NCBI GenBank assembly: GCA_030147905.1
Contig: JASBUM010000371.1
Coordinates: forward strand, 1 to 6,480
Source: Acidimangrovimonas sp.
Lineage (GTDB): Bacteria > Pseudomonadota > Alphaproteobacteria > Rhodobacterales > Rhodobacteraceae
Reading direction: 5' to 3'
DNA length: 6,480 nucleotides
The notes below the pieces were generated by a model. It was not told the origin of the DNA. It ran no database searches and was given only the letters and a program-made list of their open reading frames with translations. The position numbers were made by a program, and so were the translations under genes. Every line of letters begins with the position of its first letter. The first letter of the stretch is position 1. This document shows, piece after piece, positions 1-6,480 of this stretch.

Positions 1-25
1 CCGCCATGGGCCGGTTGCATCCACA

Positions 26-33
26 GGGAGGAA
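26..33 (+). promoter_or_regulatory. Ribosome binding site of xylF
   Basis: The sequence GGGAGGAA lies just before two adjacent ATG codons at 35 and 38. The GGAGG core (27-31) is 3 bases from the first ATG and 6 bases from the second. The usual spacing of about 5-9 bases therefore favours the ATG at 38. No promoter or operator can be seen in the 34 bases available upstream. Confidence 0.75.
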
Positions 34-37
34 CATG

Positions 38-1060
38 ATGCGTAAATCCGTGATGACCGCTGTCGCTCTGGCGGCCGGTCTGGCATTTCCGGTCATCGCC
101 AATGCGCTGACCGTCGGCGTGAGCTGGTCGAACTTCCAGGAAGAGCGCTGGAAGACCGACGAAGCCGCCATCAAGTCGGTGCTGAAGGCCGACGGAGTCA
201 AGTATATCTCGACCGACGCGCAATCCTCGTCGGCCAAGCAGCTTGCCGATGTCGAGAACCTGATCTCGCAGGGCGCAAACGCGCTGATCATCCTGGCCCA
301 GGACACCAAGGCGATCGCCCCGGCGATGAAGGCGGCGCATGACGCGGGCATTCCGGTCATCGCCTATGACCGCCTGATCGAGGACCCGAACGCCTTCTAC
401 CTGACCTTCGACAATATCGAGGTCGGCCGGCTTCAGGCCGCCGCCGTCTACAAGGTGAAGCCGAAGGGCAACTACGTCTTCATCAAGGGCTCGCCCACCG
501 ATCCCAACTCGGACTTCCTGCACAAGGGGCAGCTTGAGGTCCTGAAGCCCGCGATCGACCGCGGCGACATCAAGGTGGTCGGCGAGGCCTATACCGACGG
601 CTGGCTGCCGGCCAACGCCCAGCGCAACATGGAACAGATCCTGACCGCCAACAACAACAAGGTCGATGCGGTCGTGGCCTCGAACGACGGCACCGCCGGC
701 GGCGCCGTGGCGGCGCTGACCGAACAGGGCATGCAGGGCATTCCGGTCTCGGGTCAGGACGGCGACAAGGCGGCGCTGAACCGCATCGCGCTGGGCACCC
801 AGACGGTTTCGGTGTGGAAGGACTCGCGTGAGCTGGGCAAGGCCGGCGCCAAGATCGCGGTCGAACTGGCCAAGAATCCCAAGGCCAAGGTCAAGGGCGA
901 GACCATGTTCAAGACGCCCGGCGGCAACGAGGTGCGGGCGATCTTCCTCAAGCCCGTCCCGATCACCAAGGACAACCTGAACGTCGTCGTCGACGCCGGC
1001 TGGATCACCAAGGCGCGCCTGTGCCAGGGCGTGACCAACGGCCCGGCGCCGTGCAAGTGA
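38..1060 (+). CDS. xylF: D-xylose ABC transporter, periplasmic substrate-binding protein XylF
   Basis: This is the soluble periplasmic receptor that binds D-xylose and delivers it to the XylH/XylG importer. The 340-residue product starts with a Sec signal peptide: basic RK near the start, a hydrophobic stretch, and a likely cleavage site after Ala-Asn-Ala at residues 21-23. The mature protein has the type I sugar-binding fold of the ribose/xylose family. Motifs shared with E. coli XylF, as I recall it, are ERW (36-38), YDR (110-112), FDN (124-126), GSP (151-153), DGW (187-189), ASND (214-217), GQD (239-241) and a Lys at 261; several belong to the sugar pocket. Two Cys at 329 and 339 in the C-terminal tail could form a disulfide. 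The start at 38 is chosen on ribosome-site spacing; ATG 35 would add one Met. It is the first gene of the xyl operon seen here. A ribose- or other pentose-binding protein is less likely, given the xylB-xylA genes downstream. Confidence 0.95.
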   Translation: MRKSVMTAVALAAGLAFPVIANALTVGVSWSNFQEERWKTDEAAIKSVLKADGVKYISTDAQSSSAKQLADVENLISQGANALIILAQDTKAIAPAMKAAHDAGIPVIAYDRLIEDPNAFYLTFDNIEVGRLQAAAVYKVKPKGNYVFIKGSPTDPNSDFLHKGQLEVLKPAIDRGDIKVVGEAYTDGWLPANAQRNMEQILTANNNKVDAVVASNDGTAGGAVAALTEQGMQGIPVSGQDGDKAALNRIALGTQTVSVWKDSRELGKAGAKIAVELAKNPKAKVKGETMFKTPGGNEVRAIFLKPVPITKDNLNVVVDAGWITKARLCQGVTNGPAPCK

Positions 1061-1091
1061 TCGGCGGCTGATCGTCCATCCGACGAACCCA

Positions 1092-1113
1092 TCCCCGGCC
1101 CACGGGCCGGGGA
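1092..1113 (+). promoter_or_regulatory. GC-rich stem-loop between xylF and xylH
   Basis: Bases 1092-1100 (TCCCCGGCC) pair perfectly with 1105-1113 (GGCCGGGGA), giving a 9-bp stem with a CACG loop. No run of T follows, so a classical rho-independent terminator is unlikely. Hairpins in this position, right after the binding-protein gene, are known in other ABC operons to protect the upstream mRNA or reduce readthrough. That raises the binding protein over the permease. This role is inferred from position and structure only. The rest of the 120-base gap holds the xylH ribosome binding site and nothing else I recognise. Confidence 0.55.
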
Positions 1114-1168
1114 CCCGCGGCAGAGGGGCTTGCCCTAGTGCGCGCCATGCCCCAGCCGTCCATCTTCC

Positions 1169-1173
1169 AGGAA
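1169..1173 (+). promoter_or_regulatory. Ribosome binding site of xylH
   Basis: AGGAA ends 7 bases before the ATG at 1181, a good spacing. The next in-frame ATG at 1190 would be 16 bases away, so this site supports 1181 as the start. Confidence 0.65.
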
Positions 1174-1180
1174 TATCGTC

Positions 1181-2476
1181 ATGACCGCTATGGCCCCGAG
1201 CCCCGACACCACCCGCCGGAAATCCTTCTTCGCGACGCTGGAACTAGACACCCGCCTTCTGGGGATGATCGGTGCCTTTGTCGTGCTCGCGGTGGGCTTC
1301 CACTTCGTCACCGGCGGGCTCTTTCTGACCCCGCGCAACATCTTCAACCTGACGATCCAGACGGTTTCCGTGGCGATCATGGCCACCGGCATGGTCTTCG
1401 TGATCGTGCTGCGCGAGATCGACCTGTCGGTGGGGTCGGTGCTGGGCCTTTGCTCGGCGGTGATGGGCGTGCTGCAGGTGCAGCTTCTGCCCAGCCTCGG
1501 CGTTCCGCTCGGCAGCCCGCTGATCGCGCCGGTCGCGATCATCGGCGGGCTGGCCACGGGGGCGCTGATCGGCGCCTTCAACGGCTGGATGGTGGGATAT
1601 CTTGCCATTCCGTCGTTCATCGTCACGCTGGGCGGGCTTCTGGTCTGGCGCAACGTCGCCTGGTACATCACCAACGGCCAGACGCTCGGTCCGCTCGACA
1701 AGACCTTCCAGCTTTTCGGCGGTACCAACGGCACGCTCGGGCCGGAATTGTCATGGATCCTGGGCGTGGCCTTCGTCGTGGCCGCCTGGGTCGCGATCTG
1801 GCAGAGCCGTCGCAACAAGGTGCGTCACGAATTCCAGGTGAAGCCGCGTTGGGCCGAATTCGCGCTGGGCGGTATCATCGCCGCGGCGATCCTTGGCCTC
1901 GTCGCCACGCTCAACGCCTATGAAGTGCCGGCGATCGTGCTCAAGCGCCGGTTTCAGGCGATGGGCCAGACCATGCCCGAAGGCTATACCACCGGCTACG
2001 GCCTGCCGATCTCGGTCTTTTTGCTGATCGCGGTGGCGATCGTGATGACGCTGATCGCGCGCAAGACCCGGCTGGGGCGCTATATCTTCGCCACCGGCGG
2101 CAACCCCGACGCGGCCGAATTGTCCGGCATCAACACCAAGTTCCTGACGGTCAAGGTCTTTGCCCTGATGGGTGCGCTGGCGGCGCTTTCGGCCGTTGTC
2201 GCCTCGGCCCGGCAGACCTATCACACCAACGACATCGGCACGCTCGACGAATTGCGCACCATCGCCGCGGCGGTGATCGGCGGCACCGCGCTTGCCGGGG
2301 GCGTCGGCACGATCTACGGCGCCATCCTGGGTGCGCTGATCATGCAATCGCTGCAATCGGGCATGGCCATGGTCGGCGTCGATTCGCCGTTCCAGAACAT
2401 CGTCGTGGGCGGCGTGCTGGTGCTGGCCGTCTTCATCGACACGATCTATCGCAAGCGCACGGGGGCCTTGAAATGA
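1181..2476 (+). CDS. xylH: D-xylose ABC transporter, permease XylH
   Basis: This is the inner-membrane channel subunit of the xylose importer (RbsC/AraH/XylH family). It forms a dimer that takes sugar from XylF. The 431-residue product has about ten hydrophobic segments, roughly at 26-46, 59-78, 84-103, 116-138, 143-162, 191-208, 226-245, 275-293, 322-342, 362-390 and 404-421. Family motifs are EIDLSVGS (79-86), FNGW (133-136), PSFIVTLG (144-151), the cytoplasmic coupling stretch [19 protein letters not shown] (299-318) and [14 protein letters not shown] (364-377). The hydrophilic N-terminus and polar stretch 208-225 fit cytoplasmic positions. Compared with E. coli XylH (393 residues), there are extra residues around 254-275, before the segment at 275-293. 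The start has a well-placed AGGAA. The stop overlaps the xylG start by four bases (ATGA), so translation is probably coupled. The xylose assignment rests on similarity and on xylB-xylA in the same operon. Confidence 0.95.
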   Translation: MTAMAPSPDTTRRKSFFATLELDTRLLGMIGAFVVLAVGFHFVTGGLFLTPRNIFNLTIQTVSVAIMATGMVFVIVLREIDLSVGSVLGLCSAVMGVLQVQLLPSLGVPLGSPLIAPVAIIGGLATGALIGAFNGWMVGYLAIPSFIVTLGGLLVWRNVAWYITNGQTLGPLDKTFQLFGGTNGTLGPELSWILGVAFVVAAWVAIWQSRRNKVRHEFQVKPRWAEFALGGIIAAAILGLVATLNAYEVPAIVLKRRFQAMGQTMPEGYTTGYGLPISVFLLIAVAIVMTLIARKTRLGRYIFATGGNPDAAELSGINTKFLTVKVFALMGALAALSAVVASARQTYHTNDIGTLDELRTIAAAVIGGTALAGGVGTIYGAILGALIMQSLQSGMAMVGVDSPFQNIVVGGVLVLAVFIDTIYRKRTGALK

Positions 2477-3255
2477 GCGCAGCAACCCAGGCGCAGCCGC
2501 ATGCCGGCGTCACCCCCCTGGTCGAGATGCGCGACATCTCGATCGCTTTCGGCGGCGTCAAGGCGGTCGATCATGTGAGCGTCGATCTTTACCCCGGTGA
2601 GGTGGTGGGCCTGCTGGGCCACAACGGCGCCGGCAAATCCACCCTGATCAAATGCCTCTCGGGCGCCTATCAGATGGATTCGGGCGCGATCTACATCGCC
2701 GGCGAGCAGGCCACCATCCACAATCCGCGCGACGCCCGCGCCTATAATATCGAGACCATCTACCAGACCCTTGCGCTGGCCGACAATCTCGACGCGGCGG
2801 CGAACCTCTTTCTGGGGCGCGAGCTGGTCACGTCGCTGGGCTTCGTCGACGAGGCCCGGATGGAGGCCGAGACGCGCAAGATCATGGGCCGGCTCAATCC
2901 GAACTTCGCCAAGTTCAAGGATCCGGTCTCGGCGCTGTCGGGCGGTCAGCGCCAATCGGTGGCGATCGCGCGGGCGGTCTATTTCAACGCCCGCATCCTG
3001 ATCATGGACGAGCCCACCGCCGCACTGGGCCCGCAAGAAACCCAGATGGTCGGGGAATTGATCCAGGAGCTGAAGGCGCAGGGCATCGGCATCTTCCTCA
3101 TCAGCCACGACATCCATGACGTGATGGATCTGTGCGATCGCGTCAGTGTGATGAAAAACGGCCAGCTCGTCGGCACCGAACGGGTGGAGGATGTCACCGA
3201 CGAAGATATTCTGGGCATGATCATCCTGGGGAAGAAACCAGAAAAGGCGGCGTGA
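2473..3255 (+). CDS. xylG: Xylose ABC transporter ATP-binding protein XylG (single-domain)
   Basis: This cytoplasmic ATPase powers xylose import through XylH. The 260-residue product contains one complete ABC domain: Walker [10 protein letters not shown] (49-57), Q-loop Gln98, signature LSGGQ (155-159), Walker B ILIMDEP (175-181) and the H-loop His212 in SHD. Classical XylG, AraG and RbsA are about 500 residues with two fused ABC domains. This one has a single domain, like the fructose-transporter ATPase FrcA of Sinorhizobium (about the same length). It must therefore act as a homodimer or pair with another ATPase. It is not a truncation: the reading frame is intact and ends with a normal lysine-rich tail, and xylB begins at once. 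The start codon overlaps the xylH stop (ATGA), and its stop shares one base with the xylB start. An frcA-type name is the alternative; the operon context supports xylose. Confidence 0.93.
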   Translation: MSAATQAQPHAGVTPLVEMRDISIAFGGVKAVDHVSVDLYPGEVVGLLGHNGAGKSTLIKCLSGAYQMDSGAIYIAGEQATIHNPRDARAYNIETIYQTLALADNLDAAANLFLGRELVTSLGFVDEARMEAETRKIMGRLNPNFAKFKDPVSALSGGQRQSVAIARAVYFNARILIMDEPTAALGPQETQMVGELIQELKAQGIGIFLISHDIHDVMDLCDRVSVMKNGQLVGTERVEDVTDEDILGMIILGKKPEKAA

Positions 3256-4697
3256 TGTATCTTGGACTCGACCTCGGAACCTCGGGTCTGAAGGGCATCG
3301 TCATCGACGCGGATCAGGGTGTCGTCGCCGAGGCCGGCGCACCCCTTTCGGTCAGCCGCCCCGCGCCGGGCTGGGCCGAACAATCGCCCGCCGACTGGAT
3401 CGCCGCGGCCGAATCCGTCTTCGACGCGCTTGCCCATCAGGTCGGGCTCGACGGTGTGCGCGCGATCGGGTTGTCGGGCCAGATGCACGGGGCGGTGCTG
3501 CTGGACCGTGCCGACGAGGTGTTGCGCCCCTGCATCCTGTGGAACGATACCCGCGCCCATGAAGAGGCGGCCGAGCTTGACGGGGACCCGATCTTCCGGC
3601 GGCTGAGCGGCAATATCGTCTTTCCCGGCTTCACCGCGCCCAAGCTCGTCTGGTTGCGGCGGCATGAACCGGCTGTCTTCGCGCGCGTGGCGCGGGTGCT
3701 TCTGCCCAAGGATTACCTGCGGCTGTGGCTGACCGGCGACCATGTCGCCGAGATGTCCGACGCGGCGGGGACCAGCTGGTTCGACACCGGCGCGCGGGAC
3801 TGGTCGGATGCGCTTCTGGCCGCGGGCGGCATGGAGCGCGATCAGATGGCGCGGCTGGTCGAGGGATCGGAGATTTCGGGCATCCTGCGGCCCGAGCTGG
3901 CGGCACGCTGGGGGCTGCCGAAGACGGTGGTGATCGCCGGCGGTGGCGGGGACAACGCGGCCTCGGGCGTCGGTGCCGGGGTGGTACGCGCGGGCGAGGC
4001 CTTCGTCAGCCTGGGTACCTCGGGCGTGCTTTTCGCCGCGACCGAAGGCTATCGGCCGGCACCGGAGACCGCGGTTCACAGTTTCTGCCACGCCCTGCCG
4101 GAAACCTGGCACCAGATGGGCGTGGTGCTCGCCGCGACCGACGCGCTGAACTGGCTCGGACGGCTCGTCGGGGCCGATGCCGCCTGCCTGACCGGCAGGC
4201 TCGGCGCCCTGCGTCCGCCCGGCCGGACGCTGTTCCTGCCCTATCTGGGCGGCGAACGCACGCCGATCAACGACGCCGCCATTCGGGGCGCGTTCCTGGG
4301 CCTCGAACATGCGACCGACCGCGACGCGGCGGCGCGTGCGGTACTCGAAGGTGTGGCTTTTGCCTTGCGTGACAGTCGCGATGCACTGGCCGCGACCGGC
4401 ACCGGGATCCGGCGTCTTCTAGCCGTCGGCGGCGGTGCGCGATCGGATTACTGGCTGTCGGTGATTGCCACCGCGCTCGACATTCCCGTCGATTGCCCCG
4501 CCGCGGGCGATTTCGGTGCGGCCTTCGGCGCGGCACGACTGGCGATGATGGCCGCCACCGGCGCCGGCGCCGAGATCGCAACGCCCCCGCCCATCGCCCG
4601 CACCATTGCGCCCGATCAGGCGCTGGTCGCGGCATTCGATCAGGGGCACGCGCGCCATTGCGCCGCCCGCGACGGGCTGCGTGCCCTCAGCTTGTGA
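3255..4697 (+). CDS. xylB: Xylulokinase XylB
   Basis: This cytoplasmic kinase phosphorylates D-xylulose with ATP to D-xylulose 5-phosphate, the entry point to the pentose phosphate pathway. The 480-residue product is close to the length of E. coli XylB (484) and has the two FGGY-kinase domains. The N-terminal domain starts with the phosphate-binding DLGTSGLK (6-13), with Asp6. SGQMHG (74-79) includes Met77-His78, the substrate-contact pair, followed by WNDTR (96-100). The C-terminal part has GGGGDNAA (229-236) with catalytic base Asp233, LGTSG (253-257) and the nucleotide-site [10 protein letters not shown] (391-400). Asp6, His78 and Asp233 fall at the same numbers as in E. coli XylB. The start at 3255 is chosen because [10 protein letters not shown] is the family N-terminus and the ATG overlaps the xylG stop as TGATG. 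An AAGG lies 7 bases upstream, inside the end of xylG. The frame stays open upstream to 3132, but that part lies inside xylG. Confidence 0.96.
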   Translation: MYLGLDLGTSGLKGIVIDADQGVVAEAGAPLSVSRPAPGWAEQSPADWIAAAESVFDALAHQVGLDGVRAIGLSGQMHGAVLLDRADEVLRPCILWNDTRAHEEAAELDGDPIFRRLSGNIVFPGFTAPKLVWLRRHEPAVFARVARVLLPKDYLRLWLTGDHVAEMSDAAGTSWFDTGARDWSDALLAAGGMERDQMARLVEGSEISGILRPELAARWGLPKTVVIAGGGGDNAASGVGAGVVRAGEAFVSLGTSGVLFAATEGYRPAPETAVHSFCHALPETWHQMGVVLAATDALNWLGRLVGADAACLTGRLGALRPPGRTLFLPYLGGERTPINDAAIRGAFLGLEHATDRDAAARAVLEGVAFALRDSRDALAATGTGIRRLLAVGGGARSDYWLSVIATALDIPVDCPAAGDFGAAFGAARLAMMAATGAGAEIATPPPIARTIAPDQALVAAFDQGHARHCAARDGLRALSL

Positions 4698-4698
4698 C

Positions 4699-4704
4699 AG
4701 GAAG
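4699..4704 (+). promoter_or_regulatory. Ribosome binding site of xylA
   Basis: AGGAAG sits in the 10-base gap between the xylB stop (4695-4697) and the ATG at 4708. It fixes the xylA start at 4708, although the frame stays open upstream into xylB to an ATG at 4606. Confidence 0.7.
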
Positions 4705-4707
4705 ACC

Positions 4708-6024
4708 ATGACGCGCTATTTCGACGCCATTCCCGCCCTTCGCTACGAAGGACCCGACAGCGACAACGACTTCGCCTACCGCCATTACGACCCGGATGCA
4801 GAGGTCATGGGCACGCGGATGGAAGACCATCTGCGCTTTGCCGTCGCCTATTGGCACAGCTTCGCCTATCAGGGCGGCGATCCCTTCGGCGGCCAGACCT
4901 TCGAGCGCCCGTGGTTCGGTGCGGCGGGCGATGACGCCATGGAACTGGCGCGGGCCAAGGCCGATGCCGCCTTCGACCTGTTCGAGCGTCTCGGTGCGCC
5001 CTTCTTCTGCTTTCACGATGCCGATGTCCGCCCGGAGGGCGCCGACTTCGCCGAGAACACCCGCAATCTCGAGGCGATCACCGATTACATCGGCGAGAAG
5101 ATGGAAGGCAGTCGTACCCGGCTTCTGTGGGGCACGGCCAATCTCTTCACCCACCGCCGCTACATGGCCGGCGCCGCGACCAACCCCGACCCGGATGTCT
5201 TCGCCTTCGCCGCGGCCACGGTGAATACCTGCATGGATGCCACCCTGCGGCTGGGGGGCGAGAATTATGTCCTGTGGGGTGGCCGCGAGGGCTACGAGAC
5301 GCTTCTGAACACAGATCTCGGGCGCGAGGCCGAGCAGATGGCGCGATTCCTGCGCATGGTCGTCGATTACAAGCACAAGATCGGCTTCAAGGGCGCGATC
5401 CTGATCGAGCCGAAACCGCAGGAGCCGTCGAAGCACCAGTATGATTACGATGTCGCCACGGTCTATGGCTTCCTGCGCCGTTTCGGGCTGGAGGACGAGA
5501 TCAAGGTCAATATCGAGCAGGGCCACGCGATCCTTGCCGGCCATTCCTTCGAACACGAGATCGCCCTTGCCGCCAGCCTCGGCATCTTCGGCTCGATCGA
5601 CATGAACCGCAACGACTACCAGTCGGGCTGGGATACCGATCAGTTCCCCAACAACGTGCCCGAGGTCGCGCTGGCCTATTACGAGATCCTGCGCGCCGGC
5701 GGCTTCACCACGGGGGGCACCAACTTCGACGCCAAGATCCGCCGCCAGAGCCTCGATGCCGAAGATCTGGTTCTGGCCCATGCGGGGGCGATGGATGTCT
5801 GTGCGCGCGGGCTGAAGGCGGCGGCGGCGATGCTCGAGGATGGCGCGCTGGAGGCAGCGCGTGCCGAACGCTATGCCGGCTGGGATGACGGCGCCGCACA
5901 GGCGATGCTGCGTGACGGATCGCTCGATGCCATCGCCGAACGGGTGCTGGCCGAAGGGATCAATCCGCGCCCGCGTTCGGGTCGGCAGGAGCGGCTGGAA
6001 AACCTGGTCAACCGGTATCTCTAG
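4708..6024 (+). CDS. xylA: D-xylose isomerase XylA
   Basis: This cytoplasmic metalloenzyme interconverts D-xylose and D-xylulose, the first step of the isomerase pathway. The 438-residue length and extended N-terminus match class II xylose isomerases (E. coli XylA, 440 residues). The TIM-barrel active site is complete. His103 and Asp106 lie in [10 protein letters not shown], and WGGREGYE (190-197) is present. The metal ligands are Glu234 (with Lys236 in IEPKPQEP), Glu270 and His273 (NIEQGH), Asp298 (SIDMN), Asp309 and Asp311 (DTDQFP), and Asp341 (NFDAK). All these are offset by two from my recollection of the E. coli numbering. The enzyme should need two divalent cations, usually Mg, Mn or Co. 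The start at 4708 has AGGAAG just upstream and gives [16 protein letters not shown], a typical beginning. It lies 10 bases after xylB, clearly in the same operon, and ends with TAG. Confidence 0.98.
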   Translation: MTRYFDAIPALRYEGPDSDNDFAYRHYDPDAEVMGTRMEDHLRFAVAYWHSFAYQGGDPFGGQTFERPWFGAAGDDAMELARAKADAAFDLFERLGAPFFCFHDADVRPEGADFAENTRNLEAITDYIGEKMEGSRTRLLWGTANLFTHRRYMAGAATNPDPDVFAFAAATVNTCMDATLRLGGENYVLWGGREGYETLLNTDLGREAEQMARFLRMVVDYKHKIGFKGAILIEPKPQEPSKHQYDYDVATVYGFLRRFGLEDEIKVNIEQGHAILAGHSFEHEIALAASLGIFGSIDMNRNDYQSGWDTDQFPNNVPEVALAYYEILRAGGFTTGGTNFDAKIRRQSLDAEDLVLAHAGAMDVCARGLKAAAAMLEDGALEAARAERYAGWDDGAAQAMLRDGSLDAIAERVLAEGINPRPRSGRQERLENLVNRYL

Positions 6025-6084
6025 ATGCGCCGGTTCCGGCGGGCGGAACTGGCGCGGGTGCAGCGCCATCTACCGGGGTCGGGT

Positions 6085-6105
6085 GCGGCGGGGTGACCCC
6101 GTCGC
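6085..6105 (+). terminator. Possible T-less terminator hairpin after xylA
   Basis: Bases 6085-6093 (GCGGCGGGG) pair with 6097-6105 (CCCCGTCGC) around a TGA loop. That gives a 9-bp stem with one G-U pair. A smaller hairpin (6028-6032 with 6037-6041) lies just after the xylA stop. Neither is followed by a T-run, so intrinsic termination would be weak. They may mark the 3' end of the xyl mRNA, protect it from decay, or be chance pairing in GC-rich DNA. Confidence 0.35.
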
Positions 6106-6120
6106 CATCGCGCGCCGTCG

Positions 6121-6128
6121 AAGGAGGA
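6121..6128 (+). promoter_or_regulatory. Near-consensus ribosome binding site of the glycosylase gene
   Basis: AAGGAGGA is almost fully complementary to the 16S rRNA 3' end. Its AGGAGG core ends 7 bases before the ATG at 6135. It is the best ribosome site in the window and fixes the start of the downstream gene. No clear -35/-10 pair can be identified in 6025-6120. Confidence 0.8.
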
Positions 6129-6134
6129 ACCGCC

Positions 6135-6480
6135 ATGCCGCCGACCGGCCGCCCGAAACTAGGCAACGACGCGGCCCGGCGGCTTTTCCTTGCCCGTCAC
6201 ATGCTTGCCGGGCCGGCGCCCGCGGGCGGTCTTGAGCGGCTGATCGAGGCCCTGGGCTTTGTCCAGATCGACAGTATCAACACGGTCGCCCGCGCCCATC
6301 ACATGATACTCGGCGTGCGGATGGCGGGTTACCGGCCGGGGGCTCTCGACTCCCTCCTCGAGCGTGAGCGGCGGATCTTCGAGCATTGGACCCACGACGC
6401 CGCGTTGATCCCCACCGCCTTCTATCCGCATTGGAAGCTTCGATTCGCCCGTGCGCGCGACACGCTCGCCACGCGGTGGC
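6135..6480 (+). CDS. YcaQ/AlkX-like winged-helix DNA glycosylase (5' part only)
   Basis: The frame is open from 6135 to the window end, giving 115 residues of a protein that continues beyond it. The stretch LGFVQIDSINTVARAHHMIL (40-59), followed by LGVRMAGY and, further on, IFEHWTHDAALIP (81-93), is characteristic of the HTH_42 family (winged-helix DNA-binding, including E. coli YcaQ, now AlkX). These enzymes remove bulky alkylated purines, and some unhook interstrand crosslinks. The catalytic motif is Gln-hydrophobic-Gln in AlkZ and Gln-hydrophobic-Asp in YcaQ-like members. Here it is Gln44-Ile45-Asp46, which places the gene in the YcaQ-like group. Family members are usually about 400 residues, so roughly two thirds lie outside the window. 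The gene follows xylA on the same strand after 110 bases, but the function is unrelated to xylose. It is probably a neighbour rather than part of the operon's job. The family call is secure; lesion specificity is unknown. Confidence 0.85.
   Translation, partial: MPPTGRPKLGNDAARRLFLARHMLAGPAPAGGLERLIEALGFVQIDSINTVARAHHMILGVRMAGYRPGALDSLLERERRIFEHWTHDAALIPTAFYPHWKLRFARARDTLATRW

Noticed and set aside
6..38. A ten-codon mini-frame (ATG at 6, TGA at 36-38) ending on the xylF start, which could look like a leader peptide.
   Set aside because: It has no visible ribosome site, lies at the window edge, and such short frames are common by chance.
1061..1180. A riboswitch or small RNA in the gap between xylF and xylH.
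   Set aside because: Only a simple hairpin is visible. No known riboswitch core or promoter-terminator pair could be recognised in 120 bases.
1138..1923. A 261-codon + strand frame starting with GTG in the xylF-xylH gap.
   Set aside because: It overlaps xylH in another frame, and its product is rich in Arg, Gly and Ala with no membrane segments or motifs, as expected for an out-of-frame shadow.
2473..3255. The possibility that xylG is a truncated or frameshifted two-domain ATPase.
   Set aside because: The single domain is complete from Walker A to the H-loop, the length equals that of known one-domain relatives, and xylB starts immediately with no remnant of a second domain.
2979..4310. A 443-codon open frame on the - strand across xylG and xylB.
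   Set aside because: It crosses two well-supported genes, has low-complexity Arg/Gly/Gln-rich content and matches no family I know.
4687..6069. A 460-codon open frame on the - strand opposite xylA.
   Set aside because: It mirrors xylA completely. Long antisense frames are expected in G+C-rich genes, and its product shows no recognisable domain, while xylA has every catalytic residue.

Overview
The window holds an almost complete D-xylose uptake and catabolism operon, read entirely on the + strand: xylF (periplasmic binding protein), xylH (permease), xylG (ATPase), xylB (xylulokinase) and xylA (xylose isomerase). After a 110-base gap comes the first third of a gene for a YcaQ/AlkX-like winged-helix DNA glycosylase, which runs off the end. 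The DNA is G+C rich, with a strong preference for G or C at third codon positions. The transporter parts resemble the rhizobial/Rhodobacter type: a one-domain ATPase of FrcA length and a 431-residue permease. I therefore infer an alphaproteobacterium, possibly Rhodobacterales or a relative. The genus cannot be read from this window.

Layout: 1-34 is the end of a leader carrying the xylF ribosome binding site. xylF occupies 38-1060. The gap 1061-1180 contains a strong GC-rich stem-loop without a T-tract and the xylH ribosome binding site. xylH (1181-2476) overlaps xylG (2473-3255) by four bases (ATGA). xylG overlaps xylB (3255-4697) by one base (TGATG). xylA (4708-6024) follows after 10 bases. 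The gap 6025-6134 holds two hairpins and a near-consensus ribosome binding site. The partial glycosylase gene spans 6135-6480.

How it works: XylF captures xylose in the periplasm, and XylH with a dimer of XylG carries it across the inner membrane using ATP. XylA isomerises D-xylose to D-xylulose, and XylB phosphorylates that to D-xylulose 5-phosphate for the pentose phosphate pathway. Every catalytic and metal-binding residue I could check in XylA and XylB is present, and the ATPase has all its standard motifs, so the pathway looks functional. No regulator gene and no operon promoter lie inside the window; both are probably upstream.

I found no undescribed system here. The points worth a second look are modest: the single-domain ATPase, the stem-loop between xylF and xylH, a permease insertion, a cysteine pair at the XylF C-terminus, and the DNA repair gene next to the sugar operon.
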